A stretch of DNA of 64,000 nt from Knoxdaviesia capensis (taxonomy: Eukaryota > Ascomycota > Sordariomycetes > Microascales > Gondwanamycetaceae). Under the pieces are notes generated by a model. It was not told the DNA's origin. It ran no database searches and was given only the letters and a program-made list of their open reading frames with translations. Position numbers and translations under genes: made by a program. Shown here in pieces: positions 54,301 to 64,000 of this stretch (position 1 is the first letter of the stretch; every line of letters begins with the position of its first letter). The DNA lies in contig LNGK01000002.1 in the NCBI GenBank assembly GCA_001510575.1, positions 1,972,144 to 2,036,143 on the forward strand, given 5' to 3'.

Positions 54301-55658
54301 AAACGTAGGCTGCGGGTATTGTTGGGGAGGGACCGACTGCTGGATCAAAGCATGGGTGTTAAGATGAGCGGAGGTCGGAGTCGGGGCAAAAGGCGGCGCT
54401 GGAGTGCGAGAACGAGGATGTTGCTGAACCAATTGAGGTTGCGGTTGCAAAAGAGAAGACGATCGGAATGGTCTTTGGGAAGTTGAGAGACCATGAAACG
54501 AGGGTACCGAGGAGATATCGGTAACATTTGCTCCCGAAGCAGCGCCCGAGATTGAAGGAGTAGCTATGGAAGTAGTTCCTGCCGGGGCAGAGGAGGATCC
54601 GCCAATCTGGATCTCCCGGGAGTCAATTTCGACGATTTCATTCGAAGATAGCTCGAAGCCACCGGTGATTTGGAATCTGGAGGACATGTCGATATCGGGC
54701 TCATCGGCATCGAGGGGAGAATAGGCTGGAGGCGGGAAAAACAGATCCAAGTCGGTAGTGGATGAGCAGCTGCCGTCCTTGCGTGACTTGTGGCCGAGAG
54801 TGGAGAAGAACTGCTTCGCCATCGACATGATTTTCCTTCGCCGGGTCGGGTGACCGGGGATGCACTTTCGGCATTTGATCTCGTCCAGCCGCTCGGAGCG
54901 GCCGCAGTCGTAGCACCAGTATTCGGCGAACTCGAGATGTTCACAGGTGTAGAGGTGCTGTAGCATCAGTTCGTGGGTAGCGAACGGTTTGCGGCAGCGC
55001 AGCAGCGGGCATTCAAGACGCTGACTGTCTGTTAACTTCGTCGAAGCATTCCGGCGGATGGCGGCCCAGACAATGAAGCGGTTGAGGGCGCAGTCATCGC
55101 GGGATGTAGTCTTGACACTATTGCCAGGGACGAACAAGGTCAGACGAGGACGAGAGAGTCAAGTCAGCCAACTTGCGATGACACCTTCCTCTGGGTACGG
55201 ACACGGAATCGGACTTACACGCAGGACAGAGCCTTGGGATCTGGACCAGCATTTTTTGAATGGGCCGTTGATAGCGACGAGAACGAGGACCTAGAGGATG
55301 ACGATGATGTAGCTGAGGCGGCATCGGAGATGGTTGATCTTGGCCGTTGGCGTCTTAGAGTGTTGATACGACGGGTGGGAGAGCCAGAGAGACGAGCAAG
55401 TGCAGACGAAGAGAGGGGAGCGCCAGTGGAAGGCAAGACCGAAGACGAAGACGACGGAGCGGAAGCAGCACCAAGTGTTGACGAAACAACGGGGGGAATC
55501 ACGGTCGACGACGGAGCGGAGGAGAGCGGAGACGTGGAGGACGATGAAGCCGGAGCCGAAGCAAGGGATACGGTGAGGCGGGGGGTTGGCTGAAAAGTCG
55601 GCAACCCCGGGGCGAGCTCATCACCACCTGGAGATGGCAGCAAGCTCGTAAGGTCCAT
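51331..55658 (-). CDS. Large C2H2 zinc-finger protein
   Basis: I assembled three exons: 55219-55658, 52923-55117 and 51331-52820. Introns are 101 bp (GTAAGT...TAG) and 102 bp (GTAAGT, CTGAC branch-like site, TAG). The product is 1374 aa. The second intron is a multiple of three and has no stop, so a 34-residue-longer isoform is possible. Residues 1-140 are Ser/Ala-rich. A Cys/His cluster follows (about 184-245): CPLLRCRKPFATHELMLQH, then YWCYDCG and KCRKC, a pattern I know from filamentous-ascomycete C2H2 proteins. The middle is long and Ser-rich, with an alpha-helical segment around residues 650-1000. Near the C-terminus lie CELCDYRPHG...H...H and CPFPGCWSQYRNRPDNLRQH, a typical C2H2 finger, followed by a basic AKKKRKRG tail that can serve as a nuclear localisation signal. 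It is a probable transcription regulator; targets are unknown. Confidence 0.88.
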
Positions 55659-57365
55659 GATATACAGCTGCCAATATCATGGGCAAGATGGGATGGATGG
55701 ATGGAGGCGAATGGTGATGAGGATAATGATGATGCGATTTAGAATGAATAAGCTTATATGACTTTGGCCTCACTTCTGGCTGCCTGATGTTGGGAGACAG
55801 GGTATTGTGGCAAAAGGAGGGCTGAGATGGGAAAGAGGAAAAGAAGGAAGAGGAAAAATACAGAGAGAGGAAGAGGAGGAAGAAGTCACAAAAGGTGGTG
55901 CCTAGGAAGATAGAAAGATAGATAGATAGAGAGACTCCGAGAGTGATCGGGCGGAAGACAGAGAAGACTCCAGGACTTTGGGTCTGGAGTTCACACAGAG
56001 CTGAACTAAGCACGGAGCTGGTCTTTGGCCAACGGACAACGGAAACCAGTGACACGACCAACGGCCGAACACATGGGATGGGGAGAAAGGACTGACGCGA
56101 CCGGGAGTTTTACGGCTTGGAGGCGGAGAGACAGCGAGACACAGTGAGGGGAAGCGTAATCACTCGGCGGGAAGTTCTTGGAGGCCTACGACCGCAAGAG
56201 AGAAGAGAGAAAAAACAGACGGGAACAGGCACGTTCCTCCGCTGATGGGAAGACGATTGTGTAGGTGAGGTTGAAAATGCGGCCAAGTTCTACAGTATGC
56301 AATGGGTGGGCGGGAGATGAAATGCGGGAGCATGGATTACGAATAAGAGGAGGGCGCCGAGATAGCGGATCACATACAAAGGTGGTGGACTTCGCTAACA
56401 GTCGTTTGTAGGACTTGTCATCCAAAGTGCATCCTGTACGTGGGGACAAGGTCCAGATCTAGGACTTCAGACGTACCTTTTTGGTGCAGCCACTATGGTA
56501 GAGGAACATGGGGCTGTACATGACGGAACCAGCCCGGCCAATCATGTGCCGGCAAGCATCCAAGAGGGCAGGAGCCGCAAATACGAAGAGCGCAAAAACG
56601 CCCTTGGCAGGCTTTTGGCAGTCAGCCTACCCACATATTCCGACCCAGGGCGAAGGAAGGTGCAACGCAACGAGGTAGGAAGGCGTGGAACATCCAAACA
56701 GGAAACACCAGTGCGGGAAGTTCCTGACCGGAAGGAGCGACAGATCGGTGCTGGGGGTGGCTGAGCTGAGAAGAAAGACGGAAGGACCGCGGAATTGGCA
56801 CGGTGAGATGCACTGTATCAACGCGTTGGGTTTTGGGCGAGGTGCACAGTGAGAATTGGGCCAAAGTCCTGGAATCTGGCCTAATTGCGTTGCTGGCGGA
56901 GGTTCGGCGCAAGTTCTACGGATTGTGGCTTTGAAGCGACGCCACTATTCCCGTTCTCCATTGGATTCCTGGGCTTCAGTCGGATTCTCGTCAAGAGCTC
57001 TCTGTGATATGTGGCAGGAATCTATCCTTCATACTGCATATATCCAAGTCCTTGAGAAACCCCTTTTTTCGCTTTGGATGCTTCCGTGGGTGAGCGGCTG
57101 TCGATGGCCGGTTAGCGGCATTTGACCCCCAACACGGCGCCGGAGCTTCCGACTGGGTGCTCCGATAACGTGAAACAAACACAAACAATTTGGTGATCCT
57201 TCAAATCCTGGCCGCCCGTTTTGTGATTGGATGTGGGAAGCTAGAACTCCAGCAGCACGCAATTCCTCCATCCCGCACGATACCCGCAAAAAGCAATTCC
57301 GCTGCACCACCAACAGGAACTGGCAGGGCTGAAGACCAGCCAGAACAGCCAGCCCCAGCTAAACA

Positions 57366-57399
57366 GTACAGTACAGACTTTCATATGTACAGTACATAT
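57366..57399. promoter_or_regulatory. Paired GTACAGTAC palindromes
   Basis: GTACAGTAC occurs at 57366-57374 and again at 57387-57395. The second sits inside a perfect 8-bp inverted repeat with one-base spacer (57383-57399). They lie about 1.7 kb upstream of the C2H2 gene. The same 9-mer recurs near 40509-40522 and 48775. Confidence 0.45.
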
Positions 57400-60085
57400 A
57401 TACACACACTCCGTACAGCAATTCTGGACCTTACCACAGACATGGACAAAACCTCCAATTCCGCTGGACCTGCCCATACGCGTTCCTGACGTTCCTGGAC
57501 CGGAACCCAGACGCAGCGCCGTCGTCATAGTTCCGTGATTTTCCCGTACCACACCAAGGCTAAACAGACCTTTCGGTAGTAGATACCCCAAATCCTATAC
57601 GAGTCGACCGATACCTGGAGACGTGGCTTTCTTTTCCAAGGACATAAACCGGCTCCAGAAGTTAAGCTCGCGGCACCACCACACATGAAACAAGCTCTGC
57701 TATCGAAACCACGCAGGGGCATACAGCTGTGGGATGCGAGTATTGATGTCCTTATGGCTCCAGTGGCGAGCCCACCAACCAGATTTAGTGGCTCTGCCGC
57801 ATGTTCAGGTCTGCTTAACTTGCTCAATGCCGCCGGTCCCAGGCTAAGGCCTAGCCCCATCCACATTCCACTCCCCCTTGTCAAGTCCGGCCTATGTCCC
57901 GGAGGCGACGCGGCCGACCCCATGTGGCCCCTCTTTTTTCTTCTATCCTACAAAGCCGGGGGTTTCGGCCGGGATGACTGGCGATGAGCAGTCGAGCCAA
58001 CTTTTGCCGGAGACGCTAACGTACAACAATGTTTAACGTTGTGTGTTGTCTGACAAAGCCATGTTTTAGGGGAAATGAGAAACATCCAGACACCGAGGCG
58101 GGAACCTGATTTTAGGGTTCGTTTTTAAGGCTCATATGGGCCCAGTCCAGACCAGAATAACCTCCGGGTGTTGGTGTTCCTCGTCCCGTCCGGACAGCTT
58201 CTGCACCGGTTTCACGTGTCGTGCTGTGTCCACGTAATGTGGCCACGGCTCGGTGGGAGCTTACACCGACCCGGCCCAGTTAACTCTACACGTTATACTG
58301 CCGACATCCACCCCTTCAGCGATGCCCGAGACGTGGGACACAATCCTGGCCCGGCGAAGTATCAACGCCTTGATCGCCATGATTGACAGAAGACATACCT
58401 TACACTGACTTTGGTTCCTCTGGCTCAGACAGTGAAGCTTTCCTCCCGACGATCGTCCGATCCCGGTCGCGCAGGGGGGCGTCGGACTCATGAGTTTGAC
58501 AGGATACAGAGAAGTGTTTAACACCTGTCTGACTTTTGTGCTCACCAGAACAGAACACCCAGCAAACGGGAGCAAACTCTGCCGCCAGACGACTGGTTAG
58601 AAAAGGACGAAAAAGAAGAGACTTCCCGCACCCCTCTTGTGCAATGTAACCACCGAAGAGATGCATATGTGTAGATATATATATACTTATATATTTTCCC
58701 GGTGATTCTGCAGGTTCGTTTATGCAAAATAGCGTTGGTCGCCCGCGTATCCGCTAACAGACGCCGCCATACACATGCAGAACCTGCGATGCTTGTCTAG
58801 CCAATCGTTGCCGTACATATGCAGACAGAGATGCATGTGCATATGCTGTCTTTGCTGCGTTTAGTGAGAAGGTTTTTTTTGTTTGTTCCGTGTTCCAGCC
58901 TCCTTGATTATGCTCTCGTTTGTCTCCTGCAAAATTTTCTTGTCGCTTACTGGGAGGGACGGGGCTGTAACAGCCCAGAATCGGAAGACCCAGTAATGAG
59001 GACACTTCCATCTGGAATCGAAATAGACTTGAAAGTCGTTGTATTCCTGGCCGAGCAAGGGGAGGCCCAGAAGAGTGGAGATCTCGCGAATAACAAGCCG
59101 GGTTGAACGGAGGTCTTCTGTGCTTCGGTTGCTTTTGGGTGCCGGGGGCTGGTGGGCCGGATCGGTCATGTCTACGCGGCTGCTCCAGGCACTCTCGGAA
59201 CTCAGTAGTGGCTGTGGACGAGTTTTTATACCGAATTCAACCGTTTTCAGCGCCCTCACCTCCGCGGCTTCCGCTCTTGCGGATTTCTGCCGCACATTGT
59301 TTGCAGAATATATCAGACATCCCGTTGCCGTCTCGACACATGGCATGAAGATCTATGGGGGCATCTTCAACGGCCGAGTTCTCAGTGACTGCAGAGAGAT
59401 GATGAGCCAACGCCATGGGGCCCGTCCCGGGGCGGTTCAAGAAATCTGCTGTTGTGGAAGCCCAGGACACCAACTTCACGAGTTCCGGTGAATGCATCTG
59501 GTTGATGAGAAGAGGGCTTGCAGTATAGGTGGTATTCCATGCTATCGACTTGCAAGCTCAGGGCGTCAAACGCGCTGTGGTAGAGGAGAGGAATACTGAA
59601 GCTCAACTGATATCTGTGAAAGTGCCTCAGGAGGTGCAAGTTGTTGAATGAAGCGATGATGCGGAGGAGAAGAGAATTACAGCTATGAGCACGTGACCCA
59701 GTGGACATAACCCGAGCCCTACGATTATACGATAACCCTAAACTGATCAACGAACAACCCTAAATTTGGAGTGATATCTCACACTCCGTAGATCATTTCC
59801 AGGAGAGGCGAATCCAGGAATCCAACCCCCCTGGAACCACGGCAGCTGAAAGATGCCGCAGGGCCATCTCTCTTGGAAAGCTCCTCCCAGGATTTGCCCC
59901 GGCACGAGCTGAAGCCTACGAGAGAGAGCGGCAGTTCATGTGGAGCGTTCGAAAGATAAGATAGCATCAGCAGAGACCTTCAGAGCTGCATCCGACGTGA
60001 TCACCCGATCAAGAAGGAAGGGCTAAAATACTCCAGCCCATTACAACCTCATCGGCATTTGTCCATGTATGCCCCGTGCTGTCAT

Positions 60086-60121
60086 AGTAGCAGTAGCAGT
60101 AGCAGTAGCAGCAGCAGCAGC
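60086..60121. repeat. (AGTAGC)n/(AGC)n microsatellite
   Basis: AGTAGC units pass into pure AGC units. This is a simple repeat in the long spacer and not part of a supported coding region. Confidence 0.9.
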
Positions 60122-60270
60122 GTTGAGCTTTATCTTTCGGCGGGGGCATTGAAATCGTGTGTTTCCTTCCCCTTTTCCTTCTTATCGCTAGAGCGCCCGT
60201 TGGAGGAATCCCCCAAGCGAATTATTCTCCTCAGTCTTTTTGCACTACTGCACGGATAACAGATGCAAGG

Positions 60271-60296
60271 CCAGCCAGCCAGCCAGCCAGCCAGCC
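60271..60296. repeat. (CCAG)n microsatellite
   Basis: Just over six CCAG tetranucleotide units lie in non-coding sequence. Confidence 0.9.
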
Positions 60297-60530
60297 GTAA
60301 ATCCCAGAGTCCACTTTCCAAGACTTTCACGGTCGAACAGGCGGTAGCGCGGGCGGCGGGGAGAGGAGAAAAAAAAAGTCAAAGGCGGGCGCACACATGT
60401 TTACTGTACATGCATCTGGAGCGACATCCACCGGGCCTGGTCTGTGCGTCGGGCCAGAGGGTGGGTGGTGGCCAGATGATATGAAACCTAGCCAAACATG
60501 AGGCAGAGAAAGGGGGGGCGTCACTCTGGT

Positions 60531-60534
<4 letters not shown>

Positions 60535-60567
<33 letters not shown>
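60535..60567. repeat. (TG)n microsatellite
   Basis: About 16 TG units are followed by a GA-rich tract. It resembles the AC tract at 7041 in opposite orientation. Confidence 0.95.
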
Positions 60568-60568
<1 letters not shown>

Positions 60569-61429
60569 CGGGAGAGAGAGCGACAGAGAGAAACATGCCT
60601 GAGAGTGGGTTGGGGGGCAGATGCGGGTGGTCGTGTGCCAACCAATCAAGGATGCGTGGGACCGATAAGCCAGAGACACGAGAGTGGTACAGGAGTACGA
60701 CATGCAACCCTATGTGTACTGTATGTCCATTTTGTATGGCATACATGGACATGGACATGGCGGGTCGTGGACACACGGCCGGCTGAAAGTTGAGCAGGGA
60801 ACGGCTGGTTGGCGGTGCATGTTGGTTTGTGTATTTTTGGAGCGGGCGGTAAACGCAACGCACGCAGTTTATATCGTCATGCAGCCGAGGGCCCTTGTCC
60901 ATCGTCTTCTTTTTAATTTGCCTTGCGTGATCCTTTCAACAGCTGCCTCTCTGCCGCTGCCCCCCTCTTCTTCCTTCGCCTCCTTGGTCTATATTTATGG
61001 CGGTTTCCACGGACAGAGAGTTTGTTCTGTCAAACAGGTGAAGGCACACGCACGAACGAGTGGTAATTATGATTCTCTCGTCCAGCCGTAAGTAAACGGG
61101 GGAGAAGGAGTGTGACAACCATTACACACAAAGCAGCAGTGCTTAATATAGCTGGAGATTAGAATAGCTGGACGTCCAATGTCGTGGTTTGTGGTTGATG
61201 GGTGGCAACCGGCAATATCCAGTCCAGCAATTTGGAAACTCTACAGGTCTAGGAGGAAGAGAAAAGTACTGTAGATCCAACCGAGAGATAGGCAGGCAGC
61301 ATCTGACTTGGTTGCCCCAACCAGCTCGGCCTATATTGTACCTCAAATATGAGGTCGTCACCGCTCTTGTACATGACCACTCTCTCCCGTTCTATTGGTC
61401 TGCCTGGCCCTAATCTGGTGAGGTTGCCA

Positions 61430-63939
61430 TGTTATTTACCCCTCCTCCATCTTCTATCTTGTATCCATCTCTATCGCATTTTTTTTTCTTTCTGTCACAT
61501 TGGGTGGTTCTCCTTTTATCTCGTCATAGCTCATCCTCCCATGCTAATCTGCCAGATTCCGGTCACATCGTTATAATCGCCCCCTTTTATTGGTATCTCG
61601 CTTTTCCCCATGTCTCTGATTATGATCTATGATTCTCTCTTGATGTGGTGATATCTCTGCTTCTCCTCTTCTCTCCTCTCTTGAACGTATTCCCATTTCT
61701 CTTTCTCCTCTGTTCTCCTTTCTGTCCTATTTCTATATCAGTGGGACCTAGTCCGGTAGTCTCCCACCACCAACCCTAACCTTCAAACCTCCGACATCCC
61801 GGCCCTGCCACTTGCCCCCGTATTTTTTTGGGGATCTCGCTCCATCTCTGTCACGGCCCTTCTCGTCTGGCCTGATCTAGACCCGATTCGCGTTCTCATT
61901 CCCCGTTGAACTCGAGACAGCCCAAACCCCCCTTGGGTTCTCCGTCCTATACGCGGGAGAGAGCAAGAGGGAAACGTCACCAGCCAAGTTTCATCTCACC
62001 CTTGTTTTTCTTCTTCTTCTCTCTCTTCTCTCTCTTCTTCCTCTTCTGCTTATTTACCTCTGTTAAAGAAATATCCTAGCGAGGATCCCTCTTCTCCTTT
62101 TTCGTCTTCTTCGCCTCTCTGTCCTGTCGGCTGTCTATCCACAAGGAACAACTCCAAACCCCTTACCCCAGAAGATCGCCGGAAATCTGCAATTTGAACA
62201 CCCGATATCATCCAACAGTCTCTCGTGTGTCGTTCGGTTCTTGGCCCCCGGTTTGACTTGCCGGTGACTTTTTTTTTTTGGGCGTGTTGCGTTTTCTTGC
62301 TCTGTCCCTATCTCGGTCCTGGCCTTACGAGGAGTCCCTGTTTCTGGGTTTCTTCTCTTCGCACTTAACCTGTGACAATCCCCGATCTCGAGCCTTGCCT
62401 CCTTTTTTCCATGTTTGGTGGTACACACACACTTGGCTCCCATTGCACCACTTTCCCCGCGCCCTGATTCCAACATTTTTTTCTTTATTTATTTTTATAT
62501 TTTTAGCCCCGTCAGATACTCTCTCTATCTCTCTCGCTATCTCTTCCTCGCTTCTATCTTTTGCCGGTGCCCTGTTCCCTTCCCCCAAGTTATCTTCCGA
62601 GAGTCCTGGTTTCTCTTGTTTTGGCGTATGCTGAAATCACCCCTGCATGAGGCTCTCAGACTCTCTTCGGGCACACTAAGATTACTTGCCATCAGTTTCA
62701 CCTCCGGTTGCAAAAGAAGATAAAAAACAGAAAGAAAGAACGAGGAACGTGGGGGCCTGGCCAGCCCATTTCCTATTCCCCCGAAACAGCCCCCGGATAT
62801 CTCTCTTAACACTCTCCGTTAACCCTTCTCCTCGCTAGAATACCTTTTCCTTGACACCAAAATTCGGCTATATCTCCATCCTTAAACCTGTCCAATCCGG
62901 GATCCGCTGATTTTGATTCACAAGGAAAATTTTCTTGTTTTTTTCCCCCCCTTCCTGCGTCTCTCTCTCTCTCTCTTCCGTTTGCCGTTGCTATCCTAGC
63001 TCCCTGTACACAACAACACAACCTACACCAAACCTTCACTCTCTGGTAGGGTAGCATTCAACCTTTTGATTTTGATTTTTTCCTCCTCTTGTTTTGTCCC
63101 GGGTGGTTCTTCTGTAATTCCCTCTGATCCCCCCCGGTTCTCCTTCCCTCACCATCCTCCCTTCCTGGTTCATACATAAATCCTCTGTCCCTCTCTCTCC
63201 ACTCTCCATCTCCTCCCTTCGTGACTCTCTCGCTTCTTGATCCGTCTGTGGTCTGCCATTCGACCACTTCCTTTTTTTCTTTTCTTTCTCTTTCCTCCCT
63301 CACTGTGTGTCACCTCTTCTTCACCTCGTCTTTAATTTCTCTGTCTCTCTCCGTTTGCTCTCCGCGCCGCCCTTGCCTTCCACTCATCATCACCACAGCA
63401 CGAGGGCAACAAGTCCGGCTTGTGGTTAAACATTTCCGAGACATACCAGGCAACCAGTGAGGCACCAAAAAGAAAGAAACAAAAAAGGTGACCAGAGTGA
63501 ACTGTGCACAAGCCTTGGGCGTCTAATTCTGTGAGCCGTCTCACTGTTGATCTTCCTGCTCCGCACATCACTGGATTCACCTCGATTTTTGTTTCTCTCT
63601 CTTCTCTTCTCGTTTTTCTTCTTCTCTTCTTCCTTGGCTGTGCCTGGTTTTTCTCTTTCTGTAGTGTTCGGTTCTTGAATAATCTGGCAACCCTCGATCT
63701 GCTCTCCCCCTCTCTTCTTCGAACCACCTTTCTATACTCATAAATCTACTCCTGGATCTCTTATAATTCTGCATTTATACCCGGCTCTGCCTTGTTGTTT
63801 CGTTTGCTTTCCACCGGCTTGCTCCATTCTGACAATGACTGGATCTGTTTCGCTACTCCCCTCGATTCTCTGAACGACTATATCTTCTCTGGAAATAATA
63901 TCTTCTCCATATCTTCACCGCCGCTTGTCACCCGACACA
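61430..63939 (+). promoter_or_regulatory. Very long CT-rich upstream/leader tract
   Basis: About 2.5 kb of strongly pyrimidine-rich + strand sequence leads to the ATG at 63940. Filamentous ascomycete promoters and leaders are often CT-rich near the transcription start, but this extent is unusual and suggests a long 5' UTR, possibly with introns and upstream open frames. ATG triplets inside it open several short frames, which would act as upstream ORFs if the tract is transcribed. The transcription start cannot be placed. Confidence 0.45.
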
Positions 63940-64000
63940 ATGGACTCGGCACGAGACATCGTTATTCGAGAGCTTGATCTCAGCTCTTACACGCCAAGTT
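63940..64000 (+). CDS. Start of an unidentified protein gene (cut by window end)
   Basis: An ATG in good context (ACACAATGG) opens MDSARDIVIRELDLSSYTPS, and the frame is still open at the last base. Only 20 codons are visible. I do not recognise the protein. The gene call rests on the start context and on the long CT-rich leader-like sequence that ends exactly here, a combination typical of regulatory genes in filamentous fungi. A short exon followed by an intron is possible. Confidence 0.5.
   Translation, partial: MDSARDIVIRELDLSSYTPS

Larger units (their letters stand above)
55659..63939. other. 8.3-kb spacer between two divergently oriented genes
   Basis: This is the largest spacer in the window. 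It holds the upstream regions of the C2H2 gene (-) and of the partial gene at 63940 (+). It contains purine-rich sequence next to the C2H2 gene, three microsatellites (60086, 60271, 60535), GTACAGTAC palindromes near 57366-57399 and telomere-like AACCCTAA motifs near 59732 and 59757. From about 61430 on it is a long CT-rich tract. Open frames up to 190 codons exist on both strands without domains. The - strand frame 58861-59346 looks somewhat protein-like, but I could not support it. Confidence 0.5.

Noticed and set aside
58861..59346. 161-codon - strand frame with Trp/Phe-rich segment
   Set aside because: It looks faintly protein-like, but there is no family match by eye and no supporting exons. 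The similar LLGLPLLG/LLGLPILG stretches are too short to prove a duplication.

Overview
The window comes from the nuclear genome of a filamentous ascomycete (Pezizomycotina). Genes have few, short introns (75-234 bp) with GT(A/G)NGT donors and TAG/CAG acceptors, and they are separated by long, simple-repeat-rich and pyrimidine-rich spacers. Several proteins belong to families known mainly from filamentous ascomycetes: a Clr5-domain protein, a DUF1774-type membrane protein, and a large C2H2 protein with a CYDCG-type cysteine cluster. Species and genus cannot be fixed from the sequence alone.

Layout. 1-771 (-) is the 5' part of ALG5, the dolichyl-phosphate glucosyltransferase, and is cut by the window edge. 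1666-3177 (-) is squalene epoxidase ERG1. 4457-5912 (-) is an acetyl-CoA acetyltransferase with a mitochondrial-type presequence. 7471-8400 (-) is the four-exon ubiquitin-conjugating enzyme RAD6/UBC2. 9923-13011 (+) is conventional kinesin. 14024-14754 (-) is a holo-ACP synthase (PPT2-like). 15292-16430 (-) is a multi-spanning DUF1774-type protein. 17673-18518 (-) is a broken relic of a secreted-type cysteine-containing protein. 18.5-22.2 kb is a gene-poor stretch with a Ty1/copia reverse-transcriptase relic, a 30-bp palindrome and short repeats. 22225-24342 (+) is a Clr5-domain protein. 24.3-26.2 kb carries a microsatellite and a tRNA-derived, SINE-like sequence. 26169-39413 (-) is the cytoplasmic dynein heavy chain, coded almost entirely by one 12.8-kb exon. 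43045-45804 (-) is a Gln-rich protein with a FAR1/WRKY-GCM1-type zinc-binding domain. 51331-55658 (-) is a large C2H2 protein. 63940 onward (+) is the first 20 codons of an unidentified gene behind a roughly 2.5-kb CT-rich upstream tract.

How the genes relate. This is mostly a housekeeping chromosome segment, not a pathway cluster. ERG1 lies next to a thiolase, but the thiolase presequence points to the mitochondrion rather than to sterol synthesis. The plus-end motor kinesin-1 and the minus-end motor dynein lie about 13 kb apart. The Clr5, FAR1-type and C2H2 proteins are probable nuclear regulators and sit in the largest spacers.

I found no convincing new multi-gene system. The best leads are non-coding: a dense CACTGT/ACAGTG motif field with a perfect palindrome upstream of the Gln-rich FAR1 gene, a recurrent GTAC(A/T)GTAC palindrome in three spacers, a CpG-poor island inside the RAD6/kinesin divergent promoter, and the SINE-like and copia-like relics.
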